Shown piece by piece: positions 32,888 to 40,601 of a stretch of 64,000 nt of DNA. How positions within the stretch are numbered: the first letter of the stretch is position 1; every line of letters begins with the position of its first letter. The stretch lies in the NCBI RefSeq assembly GCF_030816965.1, contig NZ_JAUSYQ010000002.1, forward strand, positions 6,066,001 to 6,130,000, in the 5' to 3' direction. The DNA comes from Streptomyces canus. GTDB taxonomy: Bacteria; Actinomycetota; Actinomycetes; Streptomycetales; Streptomycetaceae. The notes beneath the pieces were generated by a model. That model was not told the origin of the DNA, ran no database searches, and saw only the letters and a list, made by a program, of their open reading frames with translations. Both the position numbers and the translations under genes were made by a program.

Positions 32888-34159
32888 CTACGACACACCC
32901 CCCCGCCCCTGCCGAGGCAGCCCCGACTCCACGCCCGCCGCCGAGTTGCAGTACTCCCGTACCGCGCTCGTCCGTGCCACCACGCGCCCCCGGTGCACCA
33001 CGATCCGGCTATACGCCAGGGAGAGCGCGCCGGCGAGGCGGTCGCCGCGTACCGCGAGCAACTCGGCCGGGAAACCCGCCTCCACGCGGACTTCGGGCAG
33101 CCCGAGCACGGTCCGCGCCGAGGTGCTCACCGCGTCGTAGGCGTCCTCCGGTCGCAGCCCGTACCGGGAGGCGAGCAGGTACGCGGCCTCCAGGGGGTCG
33201 CCGCGGCCCACCGGGTTGCAGGCGTCCCGTAGTGCGCCGCTGCCGGCGGCCACCCGGACTCCGGCCGCGCGCAGCAGCCGTACCGGAGCCGTGCCCCGCC
33301 GGTCGACACCCGCGCAGCCGCCCTGCGGCAGGCACACCACGGCGACTCCGGCCGCCCCGAGCTGGTCGGCGGTGCGGGAGACCACCTCGGCGGGGAGGCG
33401 GTCGAGGCCCGCGCAGGGGCCGAGGGTGACGCCGGGCCGCAGGCCGCCGGCCATGGCGGCGAGCCGGGCGAGCCGGGCCGGGTCGGTGGCGTCCGTGTGC
33501 AGGTCGACGGGGCAGTCGTGCTCCGAGGCGACCTCCAGGACCGCCTCCGCATAACCCGTGGGATCGGGGTCGAGATCCGGACAGCCGCCCACCACCGAGG
33601 CACCCATCTTCAGCGCGTCCCGCAACATGGCGAGCCCCTCGGCCCCGGCCACCCCGGTCAACACCCTGGGCATCGCCACGGCCGTCAACTCGGTGAGCCC
33701 GTGCAGCGACCGCCGCGCCTGCAGTACGGCGGCCAGCGCGCCCAGCCCCTGGACGTCCCCCACGCGCACGTGTGCTCTGAGCGCGGTCGCCCCGTGCCCG
33801 AGTTGGAGCAGGGCGGCCTCCGTGGCCCGGCGCTGGACGTCGTGGGGGTCGGGGGAGACCGGTCCCTCGGCGTCGGCGGACAGCGCGGTGTCGCCGTGGG
33901 CGTGCGGCTCGGCCGGGGCCGGCAGGAGCAGATAGCCGCTGAGGTCCACGCGCGCACCGCACGCGCGCGTGCCGCCCACGGCCAGACTGCCGGCCGTACC
34001 GACCGCCTCGATGCGCCCGCCGCCCAGCCGTACGTCCACGGTCCTGCCGTCGGTGAGCCGCGCCCCGCACAACAGGAGACCGGCCCCCTCGGACCGGCCC
34101 GACGACGAGCCACCCGACGAGGACGAGGAGTGGGGCGGCTGCGGCTGGCTGTCGGGCAT
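32888..34159 (-). CDS. Amidohydrolase, cytosine-deaminase-like
   Basis: 423 residues with a Ser/Gly-rich N-terminal stretch (SSSSSGGSSSGRSEG) unlike the family. The metallohydrolase core has PAEPHAHGDTALS (His-x-His metal site), VDLHTDATDPA, and GSGALRDACNPVGRGDPLEAAYLLAS, the cytosine deaminase/isoguanine deaminase layout. The usual metal-site Asp after GS is replaced here by the GSGALRD arrangement, so activity should not be assumed. Likely hydrolyses a ring amine or amide in nucleobase catabolism, exact substrate unknown. Reads away from the tRNA-Thr gene. Confidence 0.82.
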   Translation of the reverse strand: MPDSQPQPPHSSSSSGGSSSGRSEGAGLLLCGARLTDGRTVDVRLGGGRIEAVGTAGSLAVGGTRACGARVDLSGYLLLPAPAEPHAHGDTALSADAEGPVSPDPHDVQRRATEAALLQLGHGATALRAHVRVGDVQGLGALAAVLQARRSLHGLTELTAVAMPRVLTGVAGAEGLAMLRDALKMGASVVGGCPDLDPDPTGYAEAVLEVASEHDCPVDLHTDATDPARLARLAAMAGGLRPGVTLGPCAGLDRLPAEVVSRTADQLGAAGVAVVCLPQGGCAGVDRRGTAPVRLLRAAGVRVAAGSGALRDACNPVGRGDPLEAAYLLASRYGLRPEDAYDAVSTSARTVLGLPEVRVEAGFPAELLAVRGDRLAGALSLAYSRIVVHRGRVVARTSAVREYCNSAAGVESGLPRQGRGGVS

Positions 34160-34380
34160 CGCGCTCCAGGGGCTCGGAACTACGCAAGCTCAGGACTGCG
34201 CGAACCCGGACTGCGCAAGGGGACGCAAGATCACGCAGAGTGAGTCGAGCCTAGGGTGGCCGCGCACCCGTGACGGGGAGGAGGGCAATAGTCGTACCGG
34301 TGTGGTCTGCCGTACCGCAGAGGCAGTTGAGGCCTCCGGGAACCCCGTGGATCAAGGCGTACAGGGCGCCGCGAAACGGA

Positions 34381-34409
34381 TTTGGGCGAACGGCGGCGGA
34401 GCGTGTAAT
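34381..34409 (+). promoter_or_regulatory. Candidate promoter of tRNA-Thr/tRNA-Met
   Basis: TGTAAT (34404-34409) is a good -10 hexamer, 13 bp before the mature tRNA-Thr 5' end; TTTGGG lies 17 bp upstream as a weak -35. Spacing and distance fit a tRNA promoter. Confidence 0.45.
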
Positions 34410-34422
34410 GTCTTCATCGCTC

Positions 34423-34495
34423 GCCCCAATAGCTCAGTCGGCAGAGCGTCTCCATGGTAAGGAGAAGGTCTACGGTTCGATTCCGTATTGGGGCT
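34423..34495 (+). tRNA. tRNA-Thr (anticodon GGT)
   Basis: 73 nt. Acceptor GCCCCAA (34423-34429) pairs with TTGGGGC (34488-34494), discriminator T at 34495. D-arm AGCTCAGTCGGCAGAGC, anticodon stem TCTCC/GGAGA with loop ATGGTAA giving GGT, T-arm ACGGTTCGATTCCGT. CCA not encoded. Followed 46 bp later by tRNA-Met, probably one transcript. Confidence 0.97.
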
Positions 34496-34541
34496 CTGGT
34501 GTGTGAGGTTCCCGTCGCAAGGCGGGAACGGATCGCATCTC

Positions 34542-34614
34542 AGCGGTGTAGCTCAGTCGGTAGAGCAAGCGGCTCATAATCGCTGTGTCACCGGTTCAAG
34601 TCCGGTCACCGCTA
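34542..34614 (+). tRNA. tRNA-Met (anticodon CAT)
   Basis: 73 nt. Acceptor AGCGGTG (34542-34548) pairs with CACCGCT (34607-34613), discriminator A. Loop CTCATAA gives anticodon CAT; T-arm CCGGTTCAAGTCCGG. The 5' end is a regular A-T pair, so this is an elongator-type Met tRNA (or a CAT tRNA with modified C) and not the initiator. A GTTCCCG/CGGGAAC hairpin (34508-34529) lies just before it. Confidence 0.95.
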
Positions 34615-34619
34615 CTGAC

Positions 34620-34657
34620 AGTAGCCGATTGCGGGGTCGGTCCTTCGATCGGCTACT
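34620..34657 (+). terminator. Hairpin after tRNA-Met
   Basis: AGTAGCCGAT (34620-34629) pairs perfectly with ATCGGCTACT (34648-34657), leaving an 18-base loop; CTTCT follows. Probably ends the tRNA transcript. The same stretch holds TTGCGG and TACTCT, 19 bp apart, a possible weak rpmG promoter. Confidence 0.6.
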
Positions 34658-34704
34658 CTTCTATGCGTTGAACCCGTCCTATCCGTTCGTCAAGGAGCAC
34701 TCAC

Positions 34705-34869
34705 GTGGCTGCCACCGACGTCCGCCCGAAGATCACGCTGGCCTGCGTGGAGTGCAAGGAGCGGAACTACATCACCAAGAAGAACCGGCGTAACAACCCG
34801 GACCGACTGGAGATGAAGAAGCACTGCCCGCGTTGCAATGCGCACACCGCGCACCGCGAAACGCGATAA
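34705..34869 (+). CDS. rpmG: 50S ribosomal protein L33 (zinc-binding, C+ form)
   Basis: 54 residues from a GTG with AAGGAG upstream. Cys14, Cys17 (CVEC) and Cys41, Cys44 (CPRC) form the zinc ribbon, so this is the zinc-containing paralogue; Streptomyces also make a cysteine-free L33 under zinc limitation. Sits directly after tRNA-Thr and tRNA-Met, as in other actinobacteria, and is closed by a strong hairpin. Confidence 0.97.
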   Translation: MAATDVRPKITLACVECKERNYITKKNRRNNPDRLEMKKHCPRCNAHTAHRETR

Positions 34870-34883
34870 ATCAGGCTCGTACA

Positions 34884-34917
34884 CGAGGCCGTCCCCGAGA
34901 GATCGGGGGCGGCCTCG
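34884..34917 (+). terminator. Terminator after rpmG
   Basis: CGAGGCCG-CCCCGA pairs with TCGGGG-CGGCCTCG around a GAGA loop (34884-34917), a stem of about 14 bp with one mismatch. No U-tract. Confidence 0.75.
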
Positions 34918-34971
34918 CGTCGTTGAGAGACCCGATACCGGTCAGTAGAGCAACCAGGAGGTGCCGAGCCC

Positions 34972-35424
34972 ATGGCGCTCGACCAGTCCTTCGTGGGGCG
35001 GACCTATCCGCCCACCGACCCCTATGAGGTGGGCCGGGAGAAGATCCGCGAGTTCGCCGAGGCCGTGGGGGACTCCAACCCCGCGTACACAGACCCGGAG
35101 GCCGCCAAGGCACTCGGCCACCCCGACGTCGTCGCCCCGCCGACCTTCGTGTTCTCGATCACCTTCAAGGCCGCGGGACAGGTCGTGCAGGACCCGCAGC
35201 TCGGCCTGGACTACAGCCGCGTGGTGCACGGCGACCAGAAGTTCGCCTACGTCCGCCCCGTGCGCGCCGGTGACCGTCTGACCGTCACCTCCACCATCGA
35301 GGCGATCAGGTCCATGGCCGGCAACGACATCCTGGACATCCGCGGCGAGGTCCACGACGAGGCCGGCGAGCACGTCGTGACCGCCTGGACCAAGCTCGTC
35401 GCGCGCGCGACCGAGGAGGCGTGA
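34972..35424 (+). CDS. MaoC-type dehydratase N-terminal domain protein (UPF0336/HadA-like)
   Basis: 150 residues of the hot-dog fold: MALDQSFVGRTYPPTDPYEVGREKIREFAEAVGDSNPAYTD, then HPDVVAPPTFVFSITF and RVVHGDQKFAYVRPVRAGDRLTV. In mycobacteria the matching HadA/HadC subunits are the non-catalytic, substrate-binding half of a (3R)-hydroxyacyl-ACP dehydratase. The next gene supplies the catalytic half. Streptomyces lack mycolic acids, so the acyl substrate is unknown. Good ribosome binding site AGGAGG. Confidence 0.9.
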   Translation: MALDQSFVGRTYPPTDPYEVGREKIREFAEAVGDSNPAYTDPEAAKALGHPDVVAPPTFVFSITFKAAGQVVQDPQLGLDYSRVVHGDQKFAYVRPVRAGDRLTVTSTIEAIRSMAGNDILDIRGEVHDEAGEHVVTAWTKLVARATEEA

Positions 35425-35432
35425 GGAAGAAG

Positions 35433-35861
35433 ATGACGGCGAAGATCGCATACGGCGACGTCGAGGTCGGCACCGAGCTGCCGGCCCAGACCTTCCCCGT
35501 GACCCGCGCCACCCTCGTCCAGTACGCGGGCGCATCCGGGGACTTCAACCCCATCCACTGGAACGAGAAGTTCGCCAAGGAGGTCGGGCTGCCGGACGTC
35601 ATCGCCCACGGCATGTTCACCATGGCCGAGGCGATCCGCGTGGTGACGGACTGGGTCGGCGACCCGGCGGCCGTCGCCGAGTACGGCGTCCGCTTCACCA
35701 AGCCCGTCGTCGTGCCCAACGACGACCAGGGCGCCACGATCGAGGTCAGTGCCAAGGTCGCCGCCAAGCTCGACGACAACACGGTCCGCGTGGACCTCAC
35801 GGCGACCAGTGCGGGGCAGAAGGTGCTGGGAATGTCGCGGGCGGTCGTACGACTGGCCTGA
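35433..35861 (+). CDS. MaoC-family hydratase/dehydratase (HadB-like, catalytic subunit)
   Basis: 142 residues. The hydratase-2 motif with the catalytic Asp/His pair is seen in YAGASGDFNPIHWNEKFAKEVGLPDVIAHGMFTMA. Start ATG at 35433, with GAGGAA upstream; a GTG at 35421 that overlaps the previous stop would add four residues. Expected to pair with the preceding protein as a heterodimer that dehydrates or hydrates enoyl thioesters in the cytoplasm. Confidence 0.9.
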   Translation: MTAKIAYGDVEVGTELPAQTFPVTRATLVQYAGASGDFNPIHWNEKFAKEVGLPDVIAHGMFTMAEAIRVVTDWVGDPAAVAEYGVRFTKPVVVPNDDQGATIEVSAKVAAKLDDNTVRVDLTATSAGQKVLGMSRAVVRLA

Positions 35862-36008
35862 GGGCCGGGTACGGCTGCTGAGGTAAGGGGTGCTCTCCAT
35901 GGTGGGGCGCCCCTTACGGTGGTCTGGCCCCCTGCCTGCGACAACGTTCGGGGGTGGTGGTGGGGTTCCGGCGAGCGCTGCCGGTAGGCGGATCCGGCGT
36001 CTTGCCAG

Positions 36009-36028
36009 GTTAGTGATTGAGCACTAAC
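36009..36028. promoter_or_regulatory. TetR operator 1 (autoregulation)
   Basis: GTTAGTG (36009-36015) and CACTAAC (36022-36028) form a perfect 7-bp inverted repeat with a 6-bp centre, ending 8 bp before the TetR start codon. A second site with the same half-site geometry precedes the following MFS gene. Confidence 0.75.
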
Positions 36029-36036
36029 TTAGGCGC

Positions 36037-36606
36037 ATGGCCAGGATGAGTGCAGAAGAGCGGCGCGAGAGCGTCATCCGTGCGGCGACGGCCGAGTTCG
36101 CCCGCGGTGGCTACCACGGCACGTCGACCGAGGCGATCGCCAAGCGGGTCGGAGTGTCGCAGCCGTACCTCTTCCGGCTCTTCCCGGGCAAGAAGGCGAT
36201 CTTTCTGGCGGCTGCCGAGCGCTGTGTGGAGGACACCATCCACACCTTCGGGGAAGCCTCGAAGGGGCTGGAGGGCGAGGAGGCCCTGCGCGCCATGGCG
36301 GACGCGTACACCCGCGTCATCACGGAGCGGCCCGAGTGGCTGATGATGCAGATGCAGATGTACGTCGCGGTGGGGGCTGCCGAGCAGGACGGGGATGCCG
36401 AGTTCGGAGAGGCGGTGCGGGCCGGCTGGATGCGGCTGTGGGACACCGTCCACCTGCCGCTCGGCGCCGACGTCAACGAGACGACGACCTTCCTGGCGTA
36501 CGGGATGCTCATCAACTGCCTGGTGGCAATGGGCTTTCCGCCCGGGCACCGGGTCTGGGAGGGCATGGACCCGTCGGCGCGAATCAAGGGCCGACTGGAG
36601 CACTGA
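36037..36606 (+). CDS. TetR-family regulator, probable repressor of adjacent MFS exporter
   Basis: 189 residues. N-terminal DNA-binding domain: RRESVIRAATAEFARGGYHGTSTEAIAKRVGVSQPYLFRLFPGKKAIFLAA, the full TetR helix-turn-helix. The rest is the ligand-binding core, with aromatic and Met-rich stretches (EWLMMQMQMY). The operator overlaps its start region, and a related site precedes the exporter at 36692, so drug-induced release is likely (inferred). The two genes lie in the same direction, 85 bp apart. Confidence 0.92.
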   Translation: MARMSAEERRESVIRAATAEFARGGYHGTSTEAIAKRVGVSQPYLFRLFPGKKAIFLAAAERCVEDTIHTFGEASKGLEGEEALRAMADAYTRVITERPEWLMMQMQMYVAVGAAEQDGDAEFGEAVRAGWMRLWDTVHLPLGADVNETTTFLAYGMLINCLVAMGFPPGHRVWEGMDPSARIKGRLEH

Positions 36607-36648
36607 GCACAACGAGGCGTCGTGGGCGCCATTTCATGATCGAGAAAC

Positions 36649-36666
36649 TTAGTAATCAATAACTAA
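36649..36666. promoter_or_regulatory. TetR operator 2 (upstream of MFS exporter)
   Basis: TTAGT (36649-36653) and ACTAA (36662-36666) have the same 18-bp span as the TTAGT/ACTAA halves within operator 1, with centre AATCAATA instead of GATTGAGC. It is 25 bp upstream of the exporter start. The match in spacing to operator 1 supports one regulator for both. Confidence 0.65.
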
Positions 36667-36691
36667 TCACCGATTACCCGCTGGGGGAGCG

Positions 36692-38140
36692 ATGTCACGG
36701 CAAAAGCAAGCCGCACCGACCGAAGGCCGCGGGGGAACCGTCTGGGCCCTCGTCATCACCAGCGTCGCCGGATTCATGGCGGCCCTCGACAACCTCGTCG
36801 TCACCACCGCCCTGCCGTCCATCCGCGAGGACCTCGGCGGGGGGCTGCACGACCTGGAGTGGACGGTGAGCGCGTACACGCTCACCTTCGCCGTCCTGCT
36901 CATGACCGGCGCGGCGCTCGGGGACCGCTTCGGCCGGCGACGCCTCTTCCTGACCGGCCTCACGGTCTTCACCGGTGCGTCGGCCGCCGCGGCACTGGCC
37001 CCGGGCATCGACTCCCTCATCGCCGCCCGCGCGGTCCAGGGCGTAGGGGCGGCGATCATGATGCCCCTCACGCTCACCCTCCTCACAGCGGCCGTGCCCG
37101 CCGCCAAGCGCGGGATGGCGTACGGCATCTGGGGCGCCGTCAACGGACTCGCGGTCGCCTCCGGGCCACTGATCGGCGGCAGCCTCACCGAACACATCTC
37201 CTGGCAGTGGATCTTCTGGCTGAACGTCCCGCTCGGTGTCGCCCTTCTGCCCCTCACCCGCCTGCGCCTCGCCGAGTCCCACGGCACCGGCGCGCGCCTC
37301 GACATCCCCGGCACACTGCTCGCCAGCGGCGGTCTCTTCGGCATCGTCTACGGCCTGGTCCGCGGCCCGTCCGACGGCTGGACCGACTCCGTGGTCCTGA
37401 TGGCCCTGTTCGCCGGGGCCGCGCTGCTCGCCGGGTTCGTCCTCTACAGCACACGGGCCAAGAACCCCATGCTCCCCATGCGGCTGTTCCGCTCCCGGGC
37501 CTTCTCCGGGATCAACGCGGCGGGCCTGCTGATGTTCCTCGGGATGTTCGGCTCGATCTTCCTGCTCAGCCAGTACATGCAGGGTGTGCTCGGCTACTCG
37601 CCCACCGAGGCGGGGCTGCGGATGCTCCCCTGGACCGGCATGCCGATGCTCGTCGCGCCGATCGCCGGGATCCTCTCCGACCGCATCGGGGGCCGGCCGG
37701 TCGTGGCCACGGGTCTCTTCTTCCAGGCCGCGGGTCTCGCGTACATGGCGTCCGTGGTCACGGTCGACGCGTCCTACGCCGCGCAGCTCCCCGGGCTCAT
37801 CCTCAGCGGCATCGGCATGGCACTGTTCTTCGCCCCCGCCTCCAACCTGGTCATGTCCAGTGTTCGATCCGAAGAGCAGGGGATCGCTTCCGGGGCGAAC
37901 AACGCGCTGCGTGAGGTGGGTGGAGCGCTGGGGATCGCGGTCATGGCGTCGATCTTCTCCTCGCAGGGTGGATACGAGAGCGGGCAGTCCTTTGTGGACG
38001 GTCTGCGGCCGGCGCTGGTCACGGGCGCGGCGGTGGTGGCGGTCGCCGGGGTTGCGGCTCTGCTGATCCCTTCGGGGAAGAGGGGCGCGGTGGTGACGTC
38101 TTCCGAGCGGGCGCGGTCACCGGAGACGGTGGCCGGCTGA
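36692..38140 (+). CDS. MFS multidrug exporter, DHA2 (14-helix) type
   Basis: 482 residues, about 14 helices. Starts with AGFMAALDNLVVTTALPSI (motif D1 with the membrane Asp), has loop motif A TGAALGDRFGRRRLF and motif C ASGPLIGGSLTEHISWQWIFWLNVPLG, all of the QacA/EmrB subfamily. Exports toxic compounds with proton gradient. Ribosome binding site GGGGGAG. Control by the upstream TetR protein through the operator at 36649-36666 is inferred. Confidence 0.93.
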   Translation: MSRQKQAAPTEGRGGTVWALVITSVAGFMAALDNLVVTTALPSIREDLGGGLHDLEWTVSAYTLTFAVLLMTGAALGDRFGRRRLFLTGLTVFTGASAAAALAPGIDSLIAARAVQGVGAAIMMPLTLTLLTAAVPAAKRGMAYGIWGAVNGLAVASGPLIGGSLTEHISWQWIFWLNVPLGVALLPLTRLRLAESHGTGARLDIPGTLLASGGLFGIVYGLVRGPSDGWTDSVVLMALFAGAALLAGFVLYSTRAKNPMLPMRLFRSRAFSGINAAGLLMFLGMFGSIFLLSQYMQGVLGYSPTEAGLRMLPWTGMPMLVAPIAGILSDRIGGRPVVATGLFFQAAGLAYMASVVTVDASYAAQLPGLILSGIGMALFFAPASNLVMSSVRSEEQGIASGANNALREVGGALGIAVMASIFSSQGGYESGQSFVDGLRPALVTGAAVVAVAGVAALLIPSGKRGAVVTSSERARSPETVAG

Positions 38141-38204
38141 ACCAATCGCGTGCGCTGGGCTTGGGCGGGGCGCCTATGGGGGTGCCTCGCTGGGTCCTCG
38201 CGCG

Positions 38205-38250
38205 TGTGCAGGCCGGTGGGGGCTGGTCGCGCAGTTCCCCGCGCCCCTGG
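38205..38250. repeat. Dispersed Streptomyces intergenic repeat, copy 2
   Basis: CAGGCCGGTGGGGGCTGG followed by TCGCGCAGTTCCCCGCG and CCCCT. It is close to the consensus I recall for this common Streptomyces element. An inverted copy is at 38618-38690. Confidence 0.7.
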
Positions 38251-38261
38251 GGAGTCGCAGT

Positions 38262-38440
38262 CACCGGCGCCACGACGGACTGATCCCTGTCTCGCCCGCG
38301 ACGACGGACCGCTCGCCGCACCCCGTGCCCCGACGGACCGATCCCCACCTCGCCCACCACGACGGACCGCTCGCCACCCGCGCCACGACGGACCCATCCC
38401 CCTCTCGCGCGCCACGACGGGCCGTTGGCCGCGTACGGCG
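38262..38440. repeat. Alternating ~30-bp tandem units upstream of murB
   Basis: Six degenerate units of 28-32 bp, each containing CGACGGAC or CGACGGGC. Odd units continue TGATCCC/CGATCCCC/CCATCCCC with a CTCGC end, even units continue CGCTCGCC. Like the 10-kb array, two sub-types alternate, doubling the period. Confidence 0.65.
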
Positions 38441-38617
38441 GGAAGGGGACGGGGTGGGGGTGTCCGCCCGCAGCGGCCGGCGTCCGTTATCCAGTACAGC
38501 CGAGGCGACAGCAACCGCCGGACCGAGGACGGGCACCCCCACCCCGGCCCCGACCCACCCACCAGACCGCACGCGCTACACCCGCCCCCACCGAGCCGAA
38601 ACAGGCCGCCGCAGGCA

Positions 38618-38690
38618 TCAGGGGCGCGGGGAACTGCGCAAAACGCCCGCCCCCACCGAGCCGTGCAGGCCGCCGCAGGCACCCCCGCCG
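38618..38690. repeat. Dispersed Streptomyces intergenic repeat, inverted copy 3
   Basis: AGGGGCGCGGGGAACTGCGC is the exact reverse complement of the core in copy 2, followed by GCCCCCACCGAGCCGTGCAGG, reverse complement of its left part. Copies 2 and 3 thus face each other about 400 bp apart and could pair as a long hairpin or recombine to invert the interval. Confidence 0.7.
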
Positions 38691-38724
38691 AAGCCGCGCA
38701 GGCCGCCGCAGGCACCCCCGCCCC
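38664..38724. repeat. 34-bp direct duplication just before murB
   Basis: GCAGGCCGCCGCAGGCACCC followed by CCGCC occurs at 38664 and again 34 bp later (38698). The second copy ends 30 bp before the murB start. Confidence 0.8.
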
Positions 38725-38754
38725 ACCGCCGAAGGCCCCCGTAGGCTGTACCGC

Positions 38755-39810
38755 GTGCAGGAACGACACGACGCCCCCCTCGCCCCCCTGACCACCTTCC
38801 GTCTCGGCGGCTCCGCCACCCGGCTCGTCACCGCGACGACCGATGCCGAGGTGATCGAGGTCGTCCGCGACGCCGACGCCGCCGGCACGCCGCTTCTCCT
38901 GATCGGCGGCGGGTCCAACCTCGTCATCGGGGACAAGGGGTTCGAGGGCACCGCACTCGTCATCGCCACCAAGGGGTTCGAGCTCACCGGCACCCACCTG
39001 GAACTTGCCGCCGGCGAAGTGTGGACCGACGCCGTCGCCCGCACCGTGACCGCCGGACTCGCCGGTGTCGAGTGCCTCGCCGGCATCCCCGGTTCCGCGG
39101 GCGCCACTCCCATCCAGAACGTCGGCGCCTACGGCCAGGAGGTGTCCTCCACCATCACCGAGGTCATCGCCTACGACCGCCGCACCGGAGCAACCGTCAC
39201 CCTCACCGACGAAGACTGCGCCTTCTCCTACCGCCACAGCCGCTTCAAGGAAGACCCTGCCCGCTACGTCGTCCTGCGCGTCCACTTCGATCTGGAAGAC
39301 GCCGACGGCCTCTCCGCGCCGATCAAGTACGCCGAAACCGCCCGCGCCCTGGGCGTGGAACCCGGCGACCGCGTCCCCCTCGCCGACGCCCGCGCAACCG
39401 TCCTGAAGCTGCGCGCGGGAAAGGGCATGGTCCTGGACCCCGACGACCACGACACCTGGTCGGCAGGCTCCTTCTTCACCAACCCCATCCTCACGGCCGC
39501 CCAGTTCGCGGAGTTCCACGCGCGCGTGAAGCACCGCCTCGGCGAAGACGCCGAACCCCCCGCCTATCCCGCGGGCGACGGTCACACCAAGACCTCCGCG
39601 GCCTGGCTGATCGACAAGGCCGGCTTCACCAAGGGCTACGGCACCGGCCCCGCCCGCATCTCCACCAAGCACACCCTGGCCCTCACCAACCGGGGCGACG
39701 CCACCACCGAGGACCTCCTCGCACTGGCCCGCGAGGTCGTGGCGGGCGTACGGGACACCTTCGGGATCACGCTGGTCAACGAGCCGGTGACGGTGGGCGT
39801 AAGCCTGTAG
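38755..39810 (+). CDS. murB: UDP-N-acetylenolpyruvoylglucosamine reductase
   Basis: 351 residues from the GTG at 38755; longer frames run through intergenic repeats. Reduces UDP-GlcNAc-enolpyruvate to UDP-MurNAc with NADPH and FAD in peptidoglycan synthesis. FAD-binding segments GGGSNLVI and GIPGSAGATPIQNVGAYGQE are present; the catalytic serine is in WSAGSFFTNPI and the proton-relay Glu in NEPVTVGVSL at the end. Type I MurB length. The adjacent adenosine deaminase and aminotransferase order matches other Streptomyces. Confidence 0.95.
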   Translation: MQERHDAPLAPLTTFRLGGSATRLVTATTDAEVIEVVRDADAAGTPLLLIGGGSNLVIGDKGFEGTALVIATKGFELTGTHLELAAGEVWTDAVARTVTAGLAGVECLAGIPGSAGATPIQNVGAYGQEVSSTITEVIAYDRRTGATVTLTDEDCAFSYRHSRFKEDPARYVVLRVHFDLEDADGLSAPIKYAETARALGVEPGDRVPLADARATVLKLRAGKGMVLDPDDHDTWSAGSFFTNPILTAAQFAEFHARVKHRLGEDAEPPAYPAGDGHTKTSAAWLIDKAGFTKGYGTGPARISTKHTLALTNRGDATTEDLLALAREVVAGVRDTFGITLVNEPVTVGVSL

Positions 39811-39849
39811 CCGGCCAGGTCCGAAGGCGCGTCAGTACCGTCAGAGCCG

Positions 39850-40482
39850 TCAGTACGCCACCCCCACCCCCTGCTTCACCACCGCCGCATCCCCGACCAT
39901 CCCCAGCATCGCGTGCGCCACATCCGCCCGCGAGATGAACCGCCCCCGAACCGGGAACCCCCCGGCCACCACCCGGTACACGCCGGTCACCGGCTTGTTC
40001 TGAAGACGTGGCGGGCGCACGACCGTCCAGTCCGTACCGCTCGCCGCCAGTTCCGCCTCCATCTCGCTCAGGTCGGCGTAGACGTCCTTCAGTACGGCGG
40101 ACACGAGCCCCCGCATCCACCGGTCCACCGCTCCCTCGTCCACCGGAGCCGGCCCGACCGGTCCCGCGCTGACCGCAAGCACCCGGCGGACCTGCTCCGC
40201 CTCCATCGCGGCCAGCACCACGCGGGTCAGCCGCGCCGCGATCCCGGCGTCCTTCCGGGCGCGCGGACCGAGCCCGGACAGCACCGCGTCCCGCCCGGCC
40301 ACGGCGGGTCGCAGCACCTCCGGGTCGGTGAGGTCCGCACGGACCACCTCCAGCCGTGCGCCCGTGACGGTCAGCCGGGCCGGATCCCGTACGACCGCCG
40401 TGACCTCATGGCCCGCCGCCAGGCCCTGCCGGACGAGCTCGCGCCCTATGCCCCCGGTGGCACCGAAAACCGTGAGTTTCAT
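39850..40482 (-). CDS. NAD(P)-binding SDR-like protein
   Basis: 210 residues: MKLTVFGATGGIGRELVRQGLAAGHEVTAVVRDPARL is the Rossmann start of the NmrA/YwnB group; TDWTVVRPPRLQNKPVTGVYR and SRADVAHAMLGMV complete the pattern. Probably a reductase acting on a small electrophile, or a redox-responsive protein. Divergent from the TetR gene at 40602, with two palindromes in the 119-bp gap, so almost certainly repressed by that protein (inferred). Third such SDR-like gene in this window. Confidence 0.87.
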   Translation of the reverse strand: MKLTVFGATGGIGRELVRQGLAAGHEVTAVVRDPARLTVTGARLEVVRADLTDPEVLRPAVAGRDAVLSGLGPRARKDAGIAARLTRVVLAAMEAEQVRRVLAVSAGPVGPAPVDEGAVDRWMRGLVSAVLKDVYADLSEMEAELAASGTDWTVVRPPRLQNKPVTGVYRVVAGGFPVRGRFISRADVAHAMLGMVGDAAVVKQGVGVAY

Positions 40483-40507
40483 GGGTACTCCCGTACTCGA
40501 AGGAGGT

Positions 40508-40562
40508 GGGTGAGTATTCACTCACCCCTGCCTCCCTCTAGAGTGGGTAAGTACTCACCCAC
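40508..40562. promoter_or_regulatory. Two TetR-type operators between SDR gene and tetR
   Basis: Site 1: GGGTGAGT-ATTC-ACTCACCC, 40508-40527, an 8-bp perfect inverted repeat. Site 2: GTGGGT-N8-ACCCAC, 40543-40562, with inner AAGTACT continuing the symmetry. Both share the GGGTnAGT half. The pair covers the divergent promoter region, allowing cooperative repression of both genes. Confidence 0.72.
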
Positions 40563-40601
40563 CCGTCAAGCCCGCCAACCGACCCAAGGGGACCGAACAG
40601 C

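Larger units (their letters stand above)
38141..38754. other. 614-bp intergenic region filled with repeats
   Basis: No gene seen. It holds the dispersed GCGCAGTTCCCCGCGCCCC element in both orientations, a tandem array of about six 28-32-bp units around GACGACGGACCG, and a 34-bp duplication right before murB. Open frames crossing it translate to Pro/Arg-rich nonsense. Confidence 0.7.

Noticed and set aside
38425..38754. N-terminal extension of MurB by ~110 residues
   Set aside because: The extension is Pro/Arg-rich translation of intergenic repeats; the MurB domain begins at the GTG at 38755.
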